Part shown: in pieces, positions 8,618 to 17,451 of the stretch
How the letters are laid out: each line of letters opens with the position of its first letter
Numbering within the stretch: the first letter of the stretch is position 1
Program-made: the position numbers and the translations under genes
Source: Alistipes communis
GTDB taxonomy: Bacteria > Bacteroidota > Bacteroidia > Bacteroidales > Rikenellaceae
Reading direction: 5' to 3'
DNA: 64,000 nt
Assembly (NCBI RefSeq): GCF_006542665.1
Contig: NZ_AP019735.1
Location: forward strand, 2,480,001 to 2,544,000
The notes under the pieces: generated by a model
What the model was told of the DNA's origin: nothing
The model's database searches: none
The model's input: only the letters and a program-made list of their open reading frames with translations

Positions 8618-8811
8618 GTGAATATCGGGGGCGAAGATAGTGTTTTTCGGCGAGAACGGAAAGGAAAAATGCGGATCTTTTCGCCTGACCACGGTAAAAA
8701 CGCTCGTGCGAGGCCCTTCCTCCCTGCGTTTGCCTGCGGCGGCCGGGTCGACGCGGTTCGCGCCGGACGATGCCGGATCGGGGGGGGAAGATTGCGGATA
8801 AGCATAAAAAA

Positions 8812-8846
8812 ACGCGCGGCAAGGAATACAACTCCCTGCCGCGCGT
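8812..8846 (-). terminator. Intrinsic terminator after susD
   Basis: On the minus strand, ACGCGCGGCA pairs with TGCCGCGCGT, with an inner GGGA/TTCC helix, and is followed by a run of seven or eight T (8812-8805). It lies 18 bases after the SusD-like gene stop (8864). Between here and the TonB receptor start (8489) the only other element seen is the TPP riboswitch leader. Confidence 0.9.
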
Positions 8847-8863
8847 GCCTGCGGTCGCCGCCG

Positions 8864-10339
8864 TCAGTTCTCGAACCACATCTTGGTCCAGACGCCGTCG
8901 ACGTGCGGAACGTTGTCGTTGACGCTGCCCTCGCGTTCGGGGTAGGGCCAGCGGTGCATGATGCCGGGGTAGAAGTTGCGGATCGACGCCGGAACTTCCA
9001 GGGCGGGATACCCCGTGCGGCGCTGGTTCGACCACGCTTCGAGCGGACGCATCATCATCTCGATGCGCTGCTGCGAAGCGATCGCTTCGAGCGCCTTGTC
9101 GTCGCCGCCGAGCGTCGAGAGCGACGGCACGCCGGCTGCGAACGAAGCGGCCGTGGCGGCGGCTACGCCGTTGTAGACGCACGACGCCTCGATACCCTTG
9201 CGGTAGGCCGCGTCGGCCTGCGCCAGATCCTTCGCTACGCCCAGACCGCGGACGTAGGCCTCGGCCACGTAGAACATGGTTTCGGCATAGGAGCAGATCA
9301 CGTCGGGGTAGTCGGCGCGCAGCAGGTTATTCTTCTGGAAGACCGCCTCCGTACACAGCGACGGTTTCTCGCTGATCTCCTTGTCGGTGACGACCGAACC
9401 CTTCTCCGACGCTTCCAGCGAGATGTACTCGCCGTCGGCGTTGGCGCGGAAGTAGATCGGGATGCGCGGGTCGTCGAGCGCCTTCATCGGATCGAGTACC
9501 GTCGGGTTGGCGAAGAAGCAGTATTCGTAGTAGTCGGGATACTGCACGGTGAGCTGGTAGTTGGGGTTCTGGTTGCCCGGCGTCGTGTAGAAGGGGAAGA
9601 CGAAGTCGTCGGCCGAGGAGTTCATCAGTTCGCCTCCGTCGATAATGGCCTTGATTTCGTCGCCTACGTCCTCCTTGTTGGCCAGGTACATGTAGAACTT
9701 CAATTTGAGCGAGTTGCCCAGCCGGCGCCATTTGGCCATGTCGCCGGTGTAGTAGATGTCGTACTTGTCGATCCGTTTGCTGTTCGATTCGTCGATTCCG
9801 TCCAGCGCCTCGTCCAGCAGTCCGATGACCGAATAGAAGACGTCCTTCTGCGTGTCGAATTTCGGCGTCTGCGTCCCTTCGATGTTCCATGCCTCGGAAT
9901 AGGGGATGTCTCCGTAGAGCATCGACGACTCCCAGACGGTGTTGGCCAGCAGAATCTTGCATTGGGCTACGGAGTTGCTGTCGTTTTCGCCCGTGGCGAA
10001 TTCGATGGCTTTGAGCAGGTTGTACCCGCAGCTCGAATAGGAGGTCACCCAGCCGTTTCCGGTGGCGTAGGTGCTGATGTTGTACATGTCGGCGCCGACG
10101 AACCAGTTGTCGGCGTCGGAGGCCACCTGTGCGGCGTAGATGATCGGGAGCCACTGGTCGCCGCCGACGCGCTTGCTGCTGTAATTGATCGCGGCGTAGT
10201 TGAACAGGTAACCCGCTTCGGTCTTGGTCGCCGCCAGTTCGTTCGAGTTGATGTCGAGCCAGTCGCCGCAGGAGTGTAATCCCAGCGAACCGCCCGTCAG
10301 CGTGAGACCGAACAGAATCTTGTTTATCAATCTTTTCAT
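8864..10339 (-). CDS. SusD/RagB-family nutrient-binding lipoprotein
   Basis: 491 residues with a lipoprotein signal (GLHSC, Cys24) and the SusD N-terminus DWLDINSNE. The TPR-rich fold is indicated by GEYISLEASE...LRADYPDVICSYAETMFYVAEAYVRG and the C-terminal SQQRIEMMMRPLEAWSNQRRTGYPAL, typical of the SusD-like_2 subgroup. It sits on the outer face of the outer membrane as a lid over the SusC channel encoded 13 bases upstream. No glycan enzyme or sensor gene is beside this pair, so the substrate (oligosaccharide or peptide) cannot be inferred. Confidence 0.94.
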   Translation of the reverse strand: MKRLINKILFGLTLTGGSLGLHSCGDWLDINSNELAATKTEAGYLFNYAAINYSSKRVGGDQWLPIIYAAQVASDADNWFVGADMYNISTYATGNGWVTSYSSCGYNLLKAIEFATGENDSNSVAQCKILLANTVWESSMLYGDIPYSEAWNIEGTQTPKFDTQKDVFYSVIGLLDEALDGIDESNSKRIDKYDIYYTGDMAKWRRLGNSLKLKFYMYLANKEDVGDEIKAIIDGGELMNSSADDFVFPFYTTPGNQNPNYQLTVQYPDYYEYCFFANPTVLDPMKALDDPRIPIYFRANADGEYISLEASEKGSVVTDKEISEKPSLCTEAVFQKNNLLRADYPDVICSYAETMFYVAEAYVRGLGVAKDLAQADAAYRKGIEASCVYNGVAAATAASFAAGVPSLSTLGGDDKALEAIASQQRIEMMMRPLEAWSNQRRTGYPALEVPASIRNFYPGIMHRWPYPEREGSVNDNVPHVDGVWTKMWFEN

Positions 10340-10352
10340 ACGTCCTGCTTGT

Positions 10353-13300
10353 TTAGAAGGTTAATTTGATGTTGAAACCCCAGCTTCGGGTCGTGGGAAT
10401 CGCCGAGTATTCGACGCCCGAACCTACGGCCGACGGGCCGAAGATGTTGGTTTCGGGATCGATGTGCGGCACGTTCGACTTCATGAGCCACAGGTTGCGG
10501 CCCTCGACGCCCAGTGCCAGCGAACCGATGAAGCAGTTCTTGAACCAGCGCTGCGGCATCTGGTAGCTGAGCACCATTTCGCGCAGTTTGACGAAGGTGG
10601 CGTCGAAGACGTTGGCCTCGGACACTTTCGAGCTGTAATTGTTCGACCAGAACTGGTAGGGCGTGATGGCCGTCGTATTCTCGGTGCCGTCCTGTTTGAC
10701 GCCCTTGTCCACGATGTCCGTGCGGTTCTTTCCGATCGTCTCCTCGGCCATGCCGTTCACGCGCAGGTCGGAGACGGTACCCGAGTACATGACGCCGCCG
10801 TAACGGACGTCGATCAGGAAGCTCAGCGACAGATTCCGGTAGCGCAGCGTGTTGCTGATGCCCATCGTCCAGTCGGGCGCCACCTTGCCGAGGTTTTTCG
10901 TCGTCTCGCTGACGGCGCGCGTACCGTCGTCCTTGATGATGTAGTTGCCCTCGTCGTCGGTCATCCAGTAGGTTCCGTAGAGGCTGAACGGTTCTCCCTC
11001 CGCGGCCTTGATTTGGAGCGAGTTGAAACCGGCCGAGAGGGTGTAGCTCGTGATCGAAGGATCGAGTTTCTTGACCAGCTGGCGGTTCGACGCGAAGTTC
11101 ACGTCCAGATCCCAGCTGAAATTTCTGGTCTCGACCGGTGTGAAGCCCGCCATGATCTCGACGCCCTCGTTGGTGATCGTGCCGGCGTTCTTGCGCATGT
11201 AGAAGAAGCCGGTCGAGTTGGCTACGTCCAGACGCACGATGTTCTTCGTCGTCTTGTTGTAGTAATAGGTCGCATCCAGTCGGATTCGCCCGTTGAAGAA
11301 CCGCAGGTCGGTTCCTATCTCGAACGACGACTGGTTCTGCGGTTCGAGATTGGGATCGGGATAGGTGGCCGGAGCCATGTAGGCCAGCAGGCCGCCGTGC
11401 GGGATCGAGTTGTTGCCGACGTATTGCAGGAAGATCGAGCTTTCGGGCGTATAGAGGAAGTCGAGCGCGTAGGGCACCGTGTCGCTGCCGACGTTGGCGT
11501 AGCTCAGGCGCAGTTTACCGAAGCTCAGCACGTCGTTCTGCGGGATGAGTTGCGAGAAGACGAAGCCTGCGCTTACCGAGGGGTAGAAGTACGAACGGTG
11601 CGACTTGGGCATGGTCGACGACCAGTCGTTGCGGCCCGTCACGCTCAGGTAGACGATGTCCTTGTAGCCCAGGTCGATCTCGCCGTAGACACCGATCAGA
11701 CGCGACTTGGCCTGGTCGTTGGTCGTGATGACGCTCTCGGCGTTGGCATACGAATAGATGTCCGCCACCAGCAGGTTCTTGGCCGTCACGTCCAGATACT
11801 TCGTGAAGTTCTGGTTGATGTTGTGGCCCAGCATCGCCTTGAACGACCAGTCTTTCCCGAAGGTGGTGTCGTAGGAGATCATCAGGTCGTTGTTGATCTG
11901 ACGGTAGGTGATGTTGTTGGTGTTGAACTGTCCGTCGGGCAGGCCGACCGTTCCCCATGCGTAGATCTGCCGGCGCTGCTCCTCGAAGAAGTCGGTACCG
12001 AGGTTGTTGGTGATCGTCAGACCCTTGACAGGCTTGTAGCTGATGACGGCCGAACCGAACATGCGGTCTACCGTGCCGGTGTTCTTGTTCTTGTTCACCG
12101 TCCAGTAGAGGTTGCCCGTTTTGCCCGCCTCGTCCACGCTGGCCTGCGTTACGGTCGTACCGTCCTGCGCGTACCAGTTGTTCTTCAACCAGTTGATGTC
12201 GGTCGTGCGCGGGATCGCGTTGATCTGGTTGACCAGCACGTTCACGTCGTTCGAACCCTGTGCCGGACGGCCTTGCGAGGTCGTGTGGGCGTAGGAGAAC
12301 GAGATGCGGGCTTCGAGTTTGTCGTTGAACTTGCGTCCGCCGTTGAACGATACGTTGTATTTGTCGTACTCGTTGTTGGGGATGACGCCGGTCTGGTTGT
12401 GCGCCGTCAGACCCAGACGGAAGTCGTTCTTGTCGTCGCCGCCCGATACCGCTACGCTGTTAATATAGGTATGGCCGGTCTGGTAGAAATCCTTTACGTT
12501 ATTTTTGTACGCCCGCAGCTGTACGTCCTGCCCGAGGAAGTTCTTTACGGTCTGGCCCTCGATCTTGGGGCCCCAGCCGTTCTGATAACCGTAGGAGTAA
12601 GCGCCCGTCGTGGGGACGCCCTGCGCATACGAATTCTGGAAGTCGGGCAGGCGCAGCACGCTTTCGAAGCGCATCGTCGAGTTGATCGAGACGCTCGTCT
12701 GCTGGTTTTTCGAGCCTTTTTTCGTCGTGATGATTACGGCGCCGTCTTTGGCGCGTGCACCGTAAAGGGCCGTCGCGGCGGCTCCTTTGAGGACGTTGAT
12801 CGATTCGATGTCGTCGCTGGCGATGTCGCCCATGCGGTTGCCCGGATCGACGGCGGCGCCGCTCAGTGCCGAACCGGCGTTGCCCGGGTCGTAGGACTGG
12901 TTGCTCACGGGCATACCGTCGATGACGAAGAGCGGCTGACCCGACGAACCGAGCGACGACTGCCCGCGGATGATGATACGCGACGATCCGCCGGCCGTAC
13001 CCGAGCTCGACGAGATGTTGACGCCGGCCACCTTACCCGACAGGGCGTTGAGGACGTTGCCGTCGCGCGCCTTGGTCAGTTCGTCCGACTTGACGGTCGA
13101 CACGGAGTATCCGAGCGTCTTCTCCGAACGGGTGATGCCCATGGCGGTCACCACCACGTCGTCTATCGTGTGCGAATCCTCCTTCAACGAGACGGGGATA
13201 TGGGTTCGTCCGGCGACGTCGACCTGTTGCGGTTCGTAGCCGATGAAGGAGATGTTCAGTTTGGCATCTTCGGGAGCGTTGAGCGAGAAGTGTCCCGAGG

Positions 13301-13472
13301 CATCGGTCGTCGAACCGATCGTCGTGCCTTCGACCAGAACCGTTGCGCCTACGACTGGCGCCCCGGCCGGATCGGTCACCGTGCCCGACACCTGCTTGTT
13401 CTGTGCCGTGACGGTCGCGTCGAGACAGAGAACAGCGATTAACGAAAGTAGAATTTTGTTAATCATACGCAT
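10353..13472 (-). CDS. SusC/RagA-family TonB-linked outer membrane protein
   Basis: 1039 residues: signal peptide (ends ATVTAQ), carboxypeptidase-regulatory-like domain (QVSGTVTDPAGAPVVGATVLVEG to about residue 105), plug (DDVVVTAMGITRSEKTLGYS, LFVIDGMPV, ALYGARAKDGAVIITTKKG) and beta barrel ending ...FNIKLTF. With the SusD partner downstream it forms an active outer-membrane importer. A second ATG two codons in (MINKIL) is an equally plausible start. A good promoter (TAACTTTG at 13526-13519, with TTGG about 19 bases upstream) precedes it. There is no STN domain, so it is not expected to signal to an anti-sigma factor. Confidence 0.96.
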   Translation of the reverse strand: MRMINKILLSLIAVLCLDATVTAQNKQVSGTVTDPAGAPVVGATVLVEGTTIGSTTDASGHFSLNAPEDAKLNISFIGYEPQQVDVAGRTHIPVSLKEDSHTIDDVVVTAMGITRSEKTLGYSVSTVKSDELTKARDGNVLNALSGKVAGVNISSSSGTAGGSSRIIIRGQSSLGSSGQPLFVIDGMPVSNQSYDPGNAGSALSGAAVDPGNRMGDIASDDIESINVLKGAAATALYGARAKDGAVIITTKKGSKNQQTSVSINSTMRFESVLRLPDFQNSYAQGVPTTGAYSYGYQNGWGPKIEGQTVKNFLGQDVQLRAYKNNVKDFYQTGHTYINSVAVSGGDDKNDFRLGLTAHNQTGVIPNNEYDKYNVSFNGGRKFNDKLEARISFSYAHTTSQGRPAQGSNDVNVLVNQINAIPRTTDINWLKNNWYAQDGTTVTQASVDEAGKTGNLYWTVNKNKNTGTVDRMFGSAVISYKPVKGLTITNNLGTDFFEEQRRQIYAWGTVGLPDGQFNTNNITYRQINNDLMISYDTTFGKDWSFKAMLGHNINQNFTKYLDVTAKNLLVADIYSYANAESVITTNDQAKSRLIGVYGEIDLGYKDIVYLSVTGRNDWSSTMPKSHRSYFYPSVSAGFVFSQLIPQNDVLSFGKLRLSYANVGSDTVPYALDFLYTPESSIFLQYVGNNSIPHGGLLAYMAPATYPDPNLEPQNQSSFEIGTDLRFFNGRIRLDATYYYNKTTKNIVRLDVANSTGFFYMRKNAGTITNEGVEIMAGFTPVETRNFSWDLDVNFASNRQLVKKLDPSITSYTLSAGFNSLQIKAAEGEPFSLYGTYWMTDDEGNYIIKDDGTRAVSETTKNLGKVAPDWTMGISNTLRYRNLSLSFLIDVRYGGVMYSGTVSDLRVNGMAEETIGKNRTDIVDKGVKQDGTENTTAITPYQFWSNNYSSKVSEANVFDATFVKLREMVLSYQMPQRWFKNCFIGSLALGVEGRNLWLMKSNVPHIDPETNIFGPSAVGSGVEYSAIPTTRSWGFNIKLTF

Positions 13473-13518
13473 GATTTTTTAAGTGGGTTTTTAATCTATA
13501 TACCTCTTGTGTTCGGGG

Positions 13519-13550
13519 CAAAGTTACGGATTATAATATTTATCGCCAAG
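13519..13550 (-). promoter_or_regulatory. Promoter of the susC-susD operon
   Basis: On the minus strand a -33-like TTGG (about 13549-13546) is followed after roughly 19-20 bases by TAACTTTG (13526-13519), a perfect Bacteroidota -7 TAnnTTTG. The leader to the ATG at 13472 would be about 40 bases. Confidence 0.65.
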
Positions 13551-13900
13551 ATATTTTTAAATAAATTTAATAACTGCTTTCTGTCTACCGGAAAACCCCG
13601 TGTGACGCTTATAATTCATAATTCAGAGGGGGGGGTAATATTACGGATTGTAATGTGCTGCTTCGACCGCTGCGTTCCGTTCGGCCGGATCGGGGAGTAT
13701 ATCCTCCTTTTAAAGCGGTTTCGGGAGGGATCGGAGTCGGTGGAGAAAACGGAAACCGGTTGCCTTTCGGCGATTCGTGAAAAATCGTAATCGAATTCCG
13801 GAAGATTCGGCCTTCATCCGCTGTCAATACATTGATAATCTATTGTATTCCGATCTTCTCGAATCCGTTTTCCGACTTTCGAGTCCGAACGGAATGAAAA
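13551..13900. other. Intergenic stretch, AT-rich, with G8 tract
   Basis: No convincing gene. The segment next to the promoter is AT-rich, and a run of eight G is at 13628-13635. The open frames here (for example 13509-13790 and 13609-13827) have composition unlike the neighbouring genes and no start signals, so I do not call them. Confidence 0.5.
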
Positions 13901-13925
13901 AACCGCATCCTGCGGGGATGCGGTT
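13901..13925 (-). terminator. Intrinsic terminator after aldose-epimerase-like gene
   Basis: AACCGCATCC (13901-13910) pairs with GGATGCGGTT (13916-13925). Read on the minus strand the stem is followed by TTTTTT. It lies 22 bases after the stop of the minus-strand gene at 13947. Confidence 0.88.
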
Positions 13926-13946
13926 TTCGGGGGAGGGATCGTGCGT

Positions 13947-14654
13947 TCAGAACCGGTAGACGTCTTTTTGGCAGTAGAGGGTTTCGTCGTCGAGCGGTGC
14001 GGGACGGCTGTCGCCGCACAGCAGGGCGAGCTGTCCGTCGTGCCGGACGATGCGGATTTCGGGCTGCGACGTGAGGATCTCGATCGTGCGGCCCGCTGCG
14101 GGATCGTCGAGGCGTGCCGCTTCGCCCAGAATGTTCCGCCGCCACCCCTCGACGGGATAGAAACGTCCGTCGTCCGTTGCGGGCCCCTCCTGCGTGCGGA
14201 GCGTCGGCCGCCAGTCTCCCTGCCAGAAGAGTTGCGTGGTCATCGTGAAGGGTGCCGCCGTCGCCCCGCGTGCCAGATGCGTCACGGCGAACTGTCCGTC
14301 GTCGTCCAGGTCGAACAAGACGGCCAGCGCCGGTAGTCCGTCGTCGCCGGCGGGAAGCTCCATGACGATGCGGTCGGTCTCCACGCGGCTCTGCCAGATG
14401 CGCTGCCCGAAGCCGTAGCGGTTTGCGCAGAGCGTCTTGCCGCGGTCGGCGTAGTCGGCCAGCAGCGCTTCGGGCGTTTCGAAGACGGGCGTCAATGCTT
14501 CGGGCCTCCCGTCCGCCCCTGCGGCGAAGATTCCCGTCACGGCGGCGCCGGCGTTGGAGAGGCGTACCTCCCGTCCGCCGGCGCAGCGCAGCGTATAGAG
14601 CAGGATGCCTTCGCCTTCGGCCGAAGCGCCCCACAGATATTGTTCGATCTCCAC
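13947..14654 (-). CDS. Short aldose 1-epimerase-like protein
   Basis: 235 residues if started at the GTG at 14654, which shares its G with the gltX stop (TAG at 14656-14654, reading TAGTG). This start is preferred because the frame upstream is the antisense-like extension inside gltX. The N-terminal half resembles the galactose mutarotase fold (LSNAGAAVTGIF, TPVFETPEALLADY, ANRYGFGQRI compared with the family GRYANRI). It is about 100 residues shorter than typical GalM, and I do not see the usual catalytic His and Glu motifs clearly, so sugar epimerase activity is unproven. Confidence 0.7.
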   Translation of the reverse strand: MEIEQYLWGASAEGEGILLYTLRCAGGREVRLSNAGAAVTGIFAAGADGRPEALTPVFETPEALLADYADRGKTLCANRYGFGQRIWQSRVETDRIVMELPAGDDGLPALAVLFDLDDDGQFAVTHLARGATAAPFTMTTQLFWQGDWRPTLRTQEGPATDDGRFYPVEGWRRNILGEAARLDDPAAGRTIEILTSQPEIRIVRHDGQLALLCGDSRPAPLDDETLYCQKDVYRF

Positions 14655-16186
14655 TATTCGACCGGTTTGAGGTTCGCCAGCAGGGCGTCGATGCGTCGCA
14701 GCGTCTCTTCCTTGCCGATGAACGACGTGACGTCGTACATGCCCGGCCCCTTGCCTGCGCCCACGAGCGCCAGCCGCAGCGTGTTCATGATCTGTCCCAT
14801 GGGGTAGCCCTTCTGCTCGATCCATGCGTGGACGATCCGCTCGGTGTTCTCCAACGAGAAGTCGTCGATCGAGGCCAGCACCTCGCGCACCTCGCGCAGG
14901 CGGTCGGGGTTTTCGCCCTTCCAGTATTTGCGCGCCTGCTTCTCCTCGTACTGGGTCGGAGCGACGAAGAAGAACGAGGTCAGCTCCCACAGATCGGTGA
15001 TGAAGGTCGCGCGCTCCTTCATGATCCCTGCCGCGCGGCCCGCCACCTCGTCCGTCACCTCGATGCCGTGCGCGCGCAGGATCGGCTGGTAGAGTGCGGC
15101 CAGTTCGGCGTCGCTCTTGCGGTGCATGTACTGGGCGTTGAACCATTTGGCCTTGTCGGGCTGGAAGCGCGCGCCCGATTTCGACACACGCTCCAACGAG
15201 AAGGCGTTGATGAGCTCCTGCATCGAGAAGAGCTCCTGCTCCGTGCCCGGGTTCCAGCCCAGCAGCGCCAGCATGTTGATGAACGCCTCGGGGAAGTAGC
15301 CGTCTTCGCGGTAGCCGTGCGCCGTCTCGCCCGTGGGCGACTGCCAGAAGAGCGGGAAGACGGGGAAGCCCATCTTGTCGCCGTCGCGCTTCGAGAGCTT
15401 GCCGCCGCCCGTGGGTTTGAGCAGCAGCGGCAGGTGGGCGAATTCGGGCTGCGTGGCCTCCCAGCCGAAAGCGCGGTAGAGCAGGTAGTGCAGCGGCAGC
15501 GAGGGGAGCCACTCCTCGCCGCGGATGACGTGGGTGATCTCCATCAGGTGATCGTCCACGATGTTGGCCAGATGGTAGGTCGGCAGTGCGTCGGCCGACT
15601 TGTAGAGCACCTTGTCGTCGAGCGTCGAGGTGTTGACCTCCACGTCGCCGCGGATCAGGTCGTGCATCCGCACCGTCTCGTCGGCCGGCATCTTGAAGCG
15701 GACGACCCACTGGTCGCCGCGCTCGATGCGCGCCCGCACCTCGTCGGCCGGCAGGGCGAGCGACGTGGCGAGCCGTTCGCGTACCGAGGCGTTGTAGGCG
15801 AAGGTCTCGCCGCGTTCCTCGTACTGCGCGCGCAGGGCGTTCAGCTCGTCGGCCGTGTCGAAGGCGTAGTAGGCCCAGCCCGCGTCGACGAGTTGCAGGG
15901 CGTATTTCAGGTAGATTTCGCGCCGTTCGCTCTGGCGGTAGGGGGCGTGGGGGCCGCCTTGCCCGACGCCCTCGTCGATATGGATGCCGCACCATTCGAG
16001 TGACTCGATGATGTAGGCTTCGGCACCTGGGACGAAGCGCTGCGAGTCGGTATCCTCGATGCGGAGGATCATCTTGCCGCCGTGGCGGCGTGCGAACAGA
16101 TAGTTGTAGAGTGCCGTGCGGACGCCGCCGATATGGAGCGGGCCCGTGGGGCTGGGGGCGAAACGCACCCGTACAGGTCTTGTCAT
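14654..16186 (-). CDS. gltX: Glutamate--tRNA ligase
   Basis: 510 residues, class I synthetase. The HIGH-type motif is PSPTGPLHIGG (HIGG at 18-21) and the KMSKS equivalent is GGGKLSKRDG. The RIEDTD segment and the C-terminal anticodon-binding helices are present, and the length is normal for bacterial GluRS. It charges tRNA-Glu in the cytosol. The aldose-epimerase-like gene is translationally coupled by the overlapping TAGTG. The upstream 134 bases are GC-rich and carry no recognised promoter box or leader RNA. Confidence 0.98.
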   Translation of the reverse strand: MTRPVRVRFAPSPTGPLHIGGVRTALYNYLFARRHGGKMILRIEDTDSQRFVPGAEAYIIESLEWCGIHIDEGVGQGGPHAPYRQSERREIYLKYALQLVDAGWAYYAFDTADELNALRAQYEERGETFAYNASVRERLATSLALPADEVRARIERGDQWVVRFKMPADETVRMHDLIRGDVEVNTSTLDDKVLYKSADALPTYHLANIVDDHLMEITHVIRGEEWLPSLPLHYLLYRAFGWEATQPEFAHLPLLLKPTGGGKLSKRDGDKMGFPVFPLFWQSPTGETAHGYREDGYFPEAFINMLALLGWNPGTEQELFSMQELINAFSLERVSKSGARFQPDKAKWFNAQYMHRKSDAELAALYQPILRAHGIEVTDEVAGRAAGIMKERATFITDLWELTSFFFVAPTQYEEKQARKYWKGENPDRLREVREVLASIDDFSLENTERIVHAWIEQKGYPMGQIMNTLRLALVGAGKGPGMYDVTSFIGKEETLRRIDALLANLKPVE

Positions 16187-16321
16187 TTCCGTGTATATAA
16201 TTTAAATCCTTATACTCTCTTTTTTCCGGTCGCGGGTCTCTCCCGCCGCCTGCTTTTCGTCGCGGGAGCGGCCGACCCGAATCGGAGTGCGGCGTTTTGC
16301 CCGGGTCTGCCCGAGCCGACG

Positions 16322-16609
16322 CTATTTCAGTTCGATCCGATGCCGGTCGTCGGCCTCGTTCGCCGCACGGCGGCGTGCGTAGGCTTCGTATTCGGGCGTA
16401 TGCGGGAAGTCGCGTGCCGCGTGCCGTGCCTCCCGCAGCGGGGCGATGCTGCCGGCGACGATCGCACCGACGGTCAGTGCGACGGCCGTTCCCGCCGCGA
16501 TCCACATCCGACCGTCGCCGGTCAGCGCGGCGGCGAGGGTCAGCGCGAAGCAACTGCGTTCCGTCCAGTGCGAAGTCGCGATGCGGAGAATCCGTTCCGA
16601 GAGGTTCAT
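16322..16609 (-). CDS. Small membrane protein, unknown function
   Basis: 95 residues. Two hydrophobic helices (about residues 20-30 and 37-55: CFALTLAAALTG and MWIAAGTAVALTVGAIVAGSI) are followed by a charged cytoplasmic-looking tail rich in Arg, Ala and Glu. The coding frame shares the high third-position GC of its neighbours. It starts 7 bases after the SIMPL gene stop in the same direction, so it is probably cotranscribed with it. No family recognised. Confidence 0.65.
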   Translation of the reverse strand: MNLSERILRIATSHWTERSCFALTLAAALTGDGRMWIAAGTAVALTVGAIVAGSIAPLREARHAARDFPHTPEYEAYARRRAANEADDRHRIELK

Positions 16610-16616
16610 GGCGGCA

Positions 16617-17351
16617 CTATTTGATCCGATACTCGATGCGCATCGTGATGCGGGCCTTCTTGTGACGGCTCGCGGTGTTGAACGATCCGCCGGCCGAGAA
16701 CTCCTCGTTGGCGTTGGCGCCCGTGATCTGGAAGACGCCCATGCGCGCCGAGGCTACGGCGCCGATGCCCGTTCCGGCGTTCTGCGCGATCTTCTCGGCA
16801 CGCGCCCGTGCGTCGGCCGAAGCGCGTTCGATGAGCGACAGCTTCACGTCGTCGAGTTTCGTATAGTAGTAGTCGGGCTGGCGCGCCTCGATCGATACGC
16901 CCTGCGCGATGAGCGCCGAGATTTCGCGCGAGACGTTCTCCACCAGATCGACGTCCGTCGATTCGATGCTGAACTCCTGCCGCAGCGAGTACCCCGTGAA
17001 ACGTTGTCCGGCATAGTTGCCGTTGGCGCTGTATACGGTTTGGTAGGTCTTGTCGACGTTGACGAAGTTCCATACGACCTGCTTCGCGTCGATCCCCTTC
17101 GCTGCGAGGTAGTCGCTGACCTTGCGCTTGCTCTGTTCGATCCGGCGGTAGCCGTCGGCCGCCTCTGCGGCCTCGGCCGTCAGCACGCCGCTCCATACGA
17201 TCAGATCCGACTCGAACTCCGTTTCGCCCAGACCGGTTACGACCACCGTGTCCTGCGAGCGGTACTTGTAGGTGTAGGCGCGTCCCAGCAGATAGGCGCT
17301 CAGAATGATGGCGATGCCGATGATCGCATACTTGATGTGTTCCCTGTTCAT
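16617..17351 (-). CDS. SIMPL (DUF541) domain protein
   Basis: 244 residues with an N-terminal membrane anchor (YAIIGIAIILSAYLLGRAYTY) and a periplasmic SIMPL domain. It begins VVVTGLGETEFESD, contains GYSLRQEFSIEST, ERASADARARAEKIAQNAG and GAVASARMGVFQIT, and ends in the RITMRIEYRIK strand. SIMPL proteins (YggE and Bp26 relatives) form periplasmic rings or channels and are associated with stress tolerance; the exact activity is unknown. It is followed closely by a small membrane protein gene. Confidence 0.9.
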   Translation of the reverse strand: MNREHIKYAIIGIAIILSAYLLGRAYTYKYRSQDTVVVTGLGETEFESDLIVWSGVLTAEAAEAADGYRRIEQSKRKVSDYLAAKGIDAKQVVWNFVNVDKTYQTVYSANGNYAGQRFTGYSLRQEFSIESTDVDLVENVSREISALIAQGVSIEARQPDYYYTKLDDVKLSLIERASADARARAEKIAQNAGTGIGAVASARMGVFQITGANANEEFSAGGSFNTASRHKKARITMRIEYRIK

Positions 17352-17451
17352 GATGGCGAGATATTAGGTGTTTTATTTCGTGTCGGTTTCACGGCCGGCT
17401 CGCGGAAAGATTCCGGTGCGCCGGCGGATTCCGTCCTTCCGTTTCGCGCGA

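Noticed and set aside
13609..13827. Short frames around the G8 tract upstream of susC
   Set aside because: Low-complexity and Pro/Arg-rich, with no start context; treated as intergenic.
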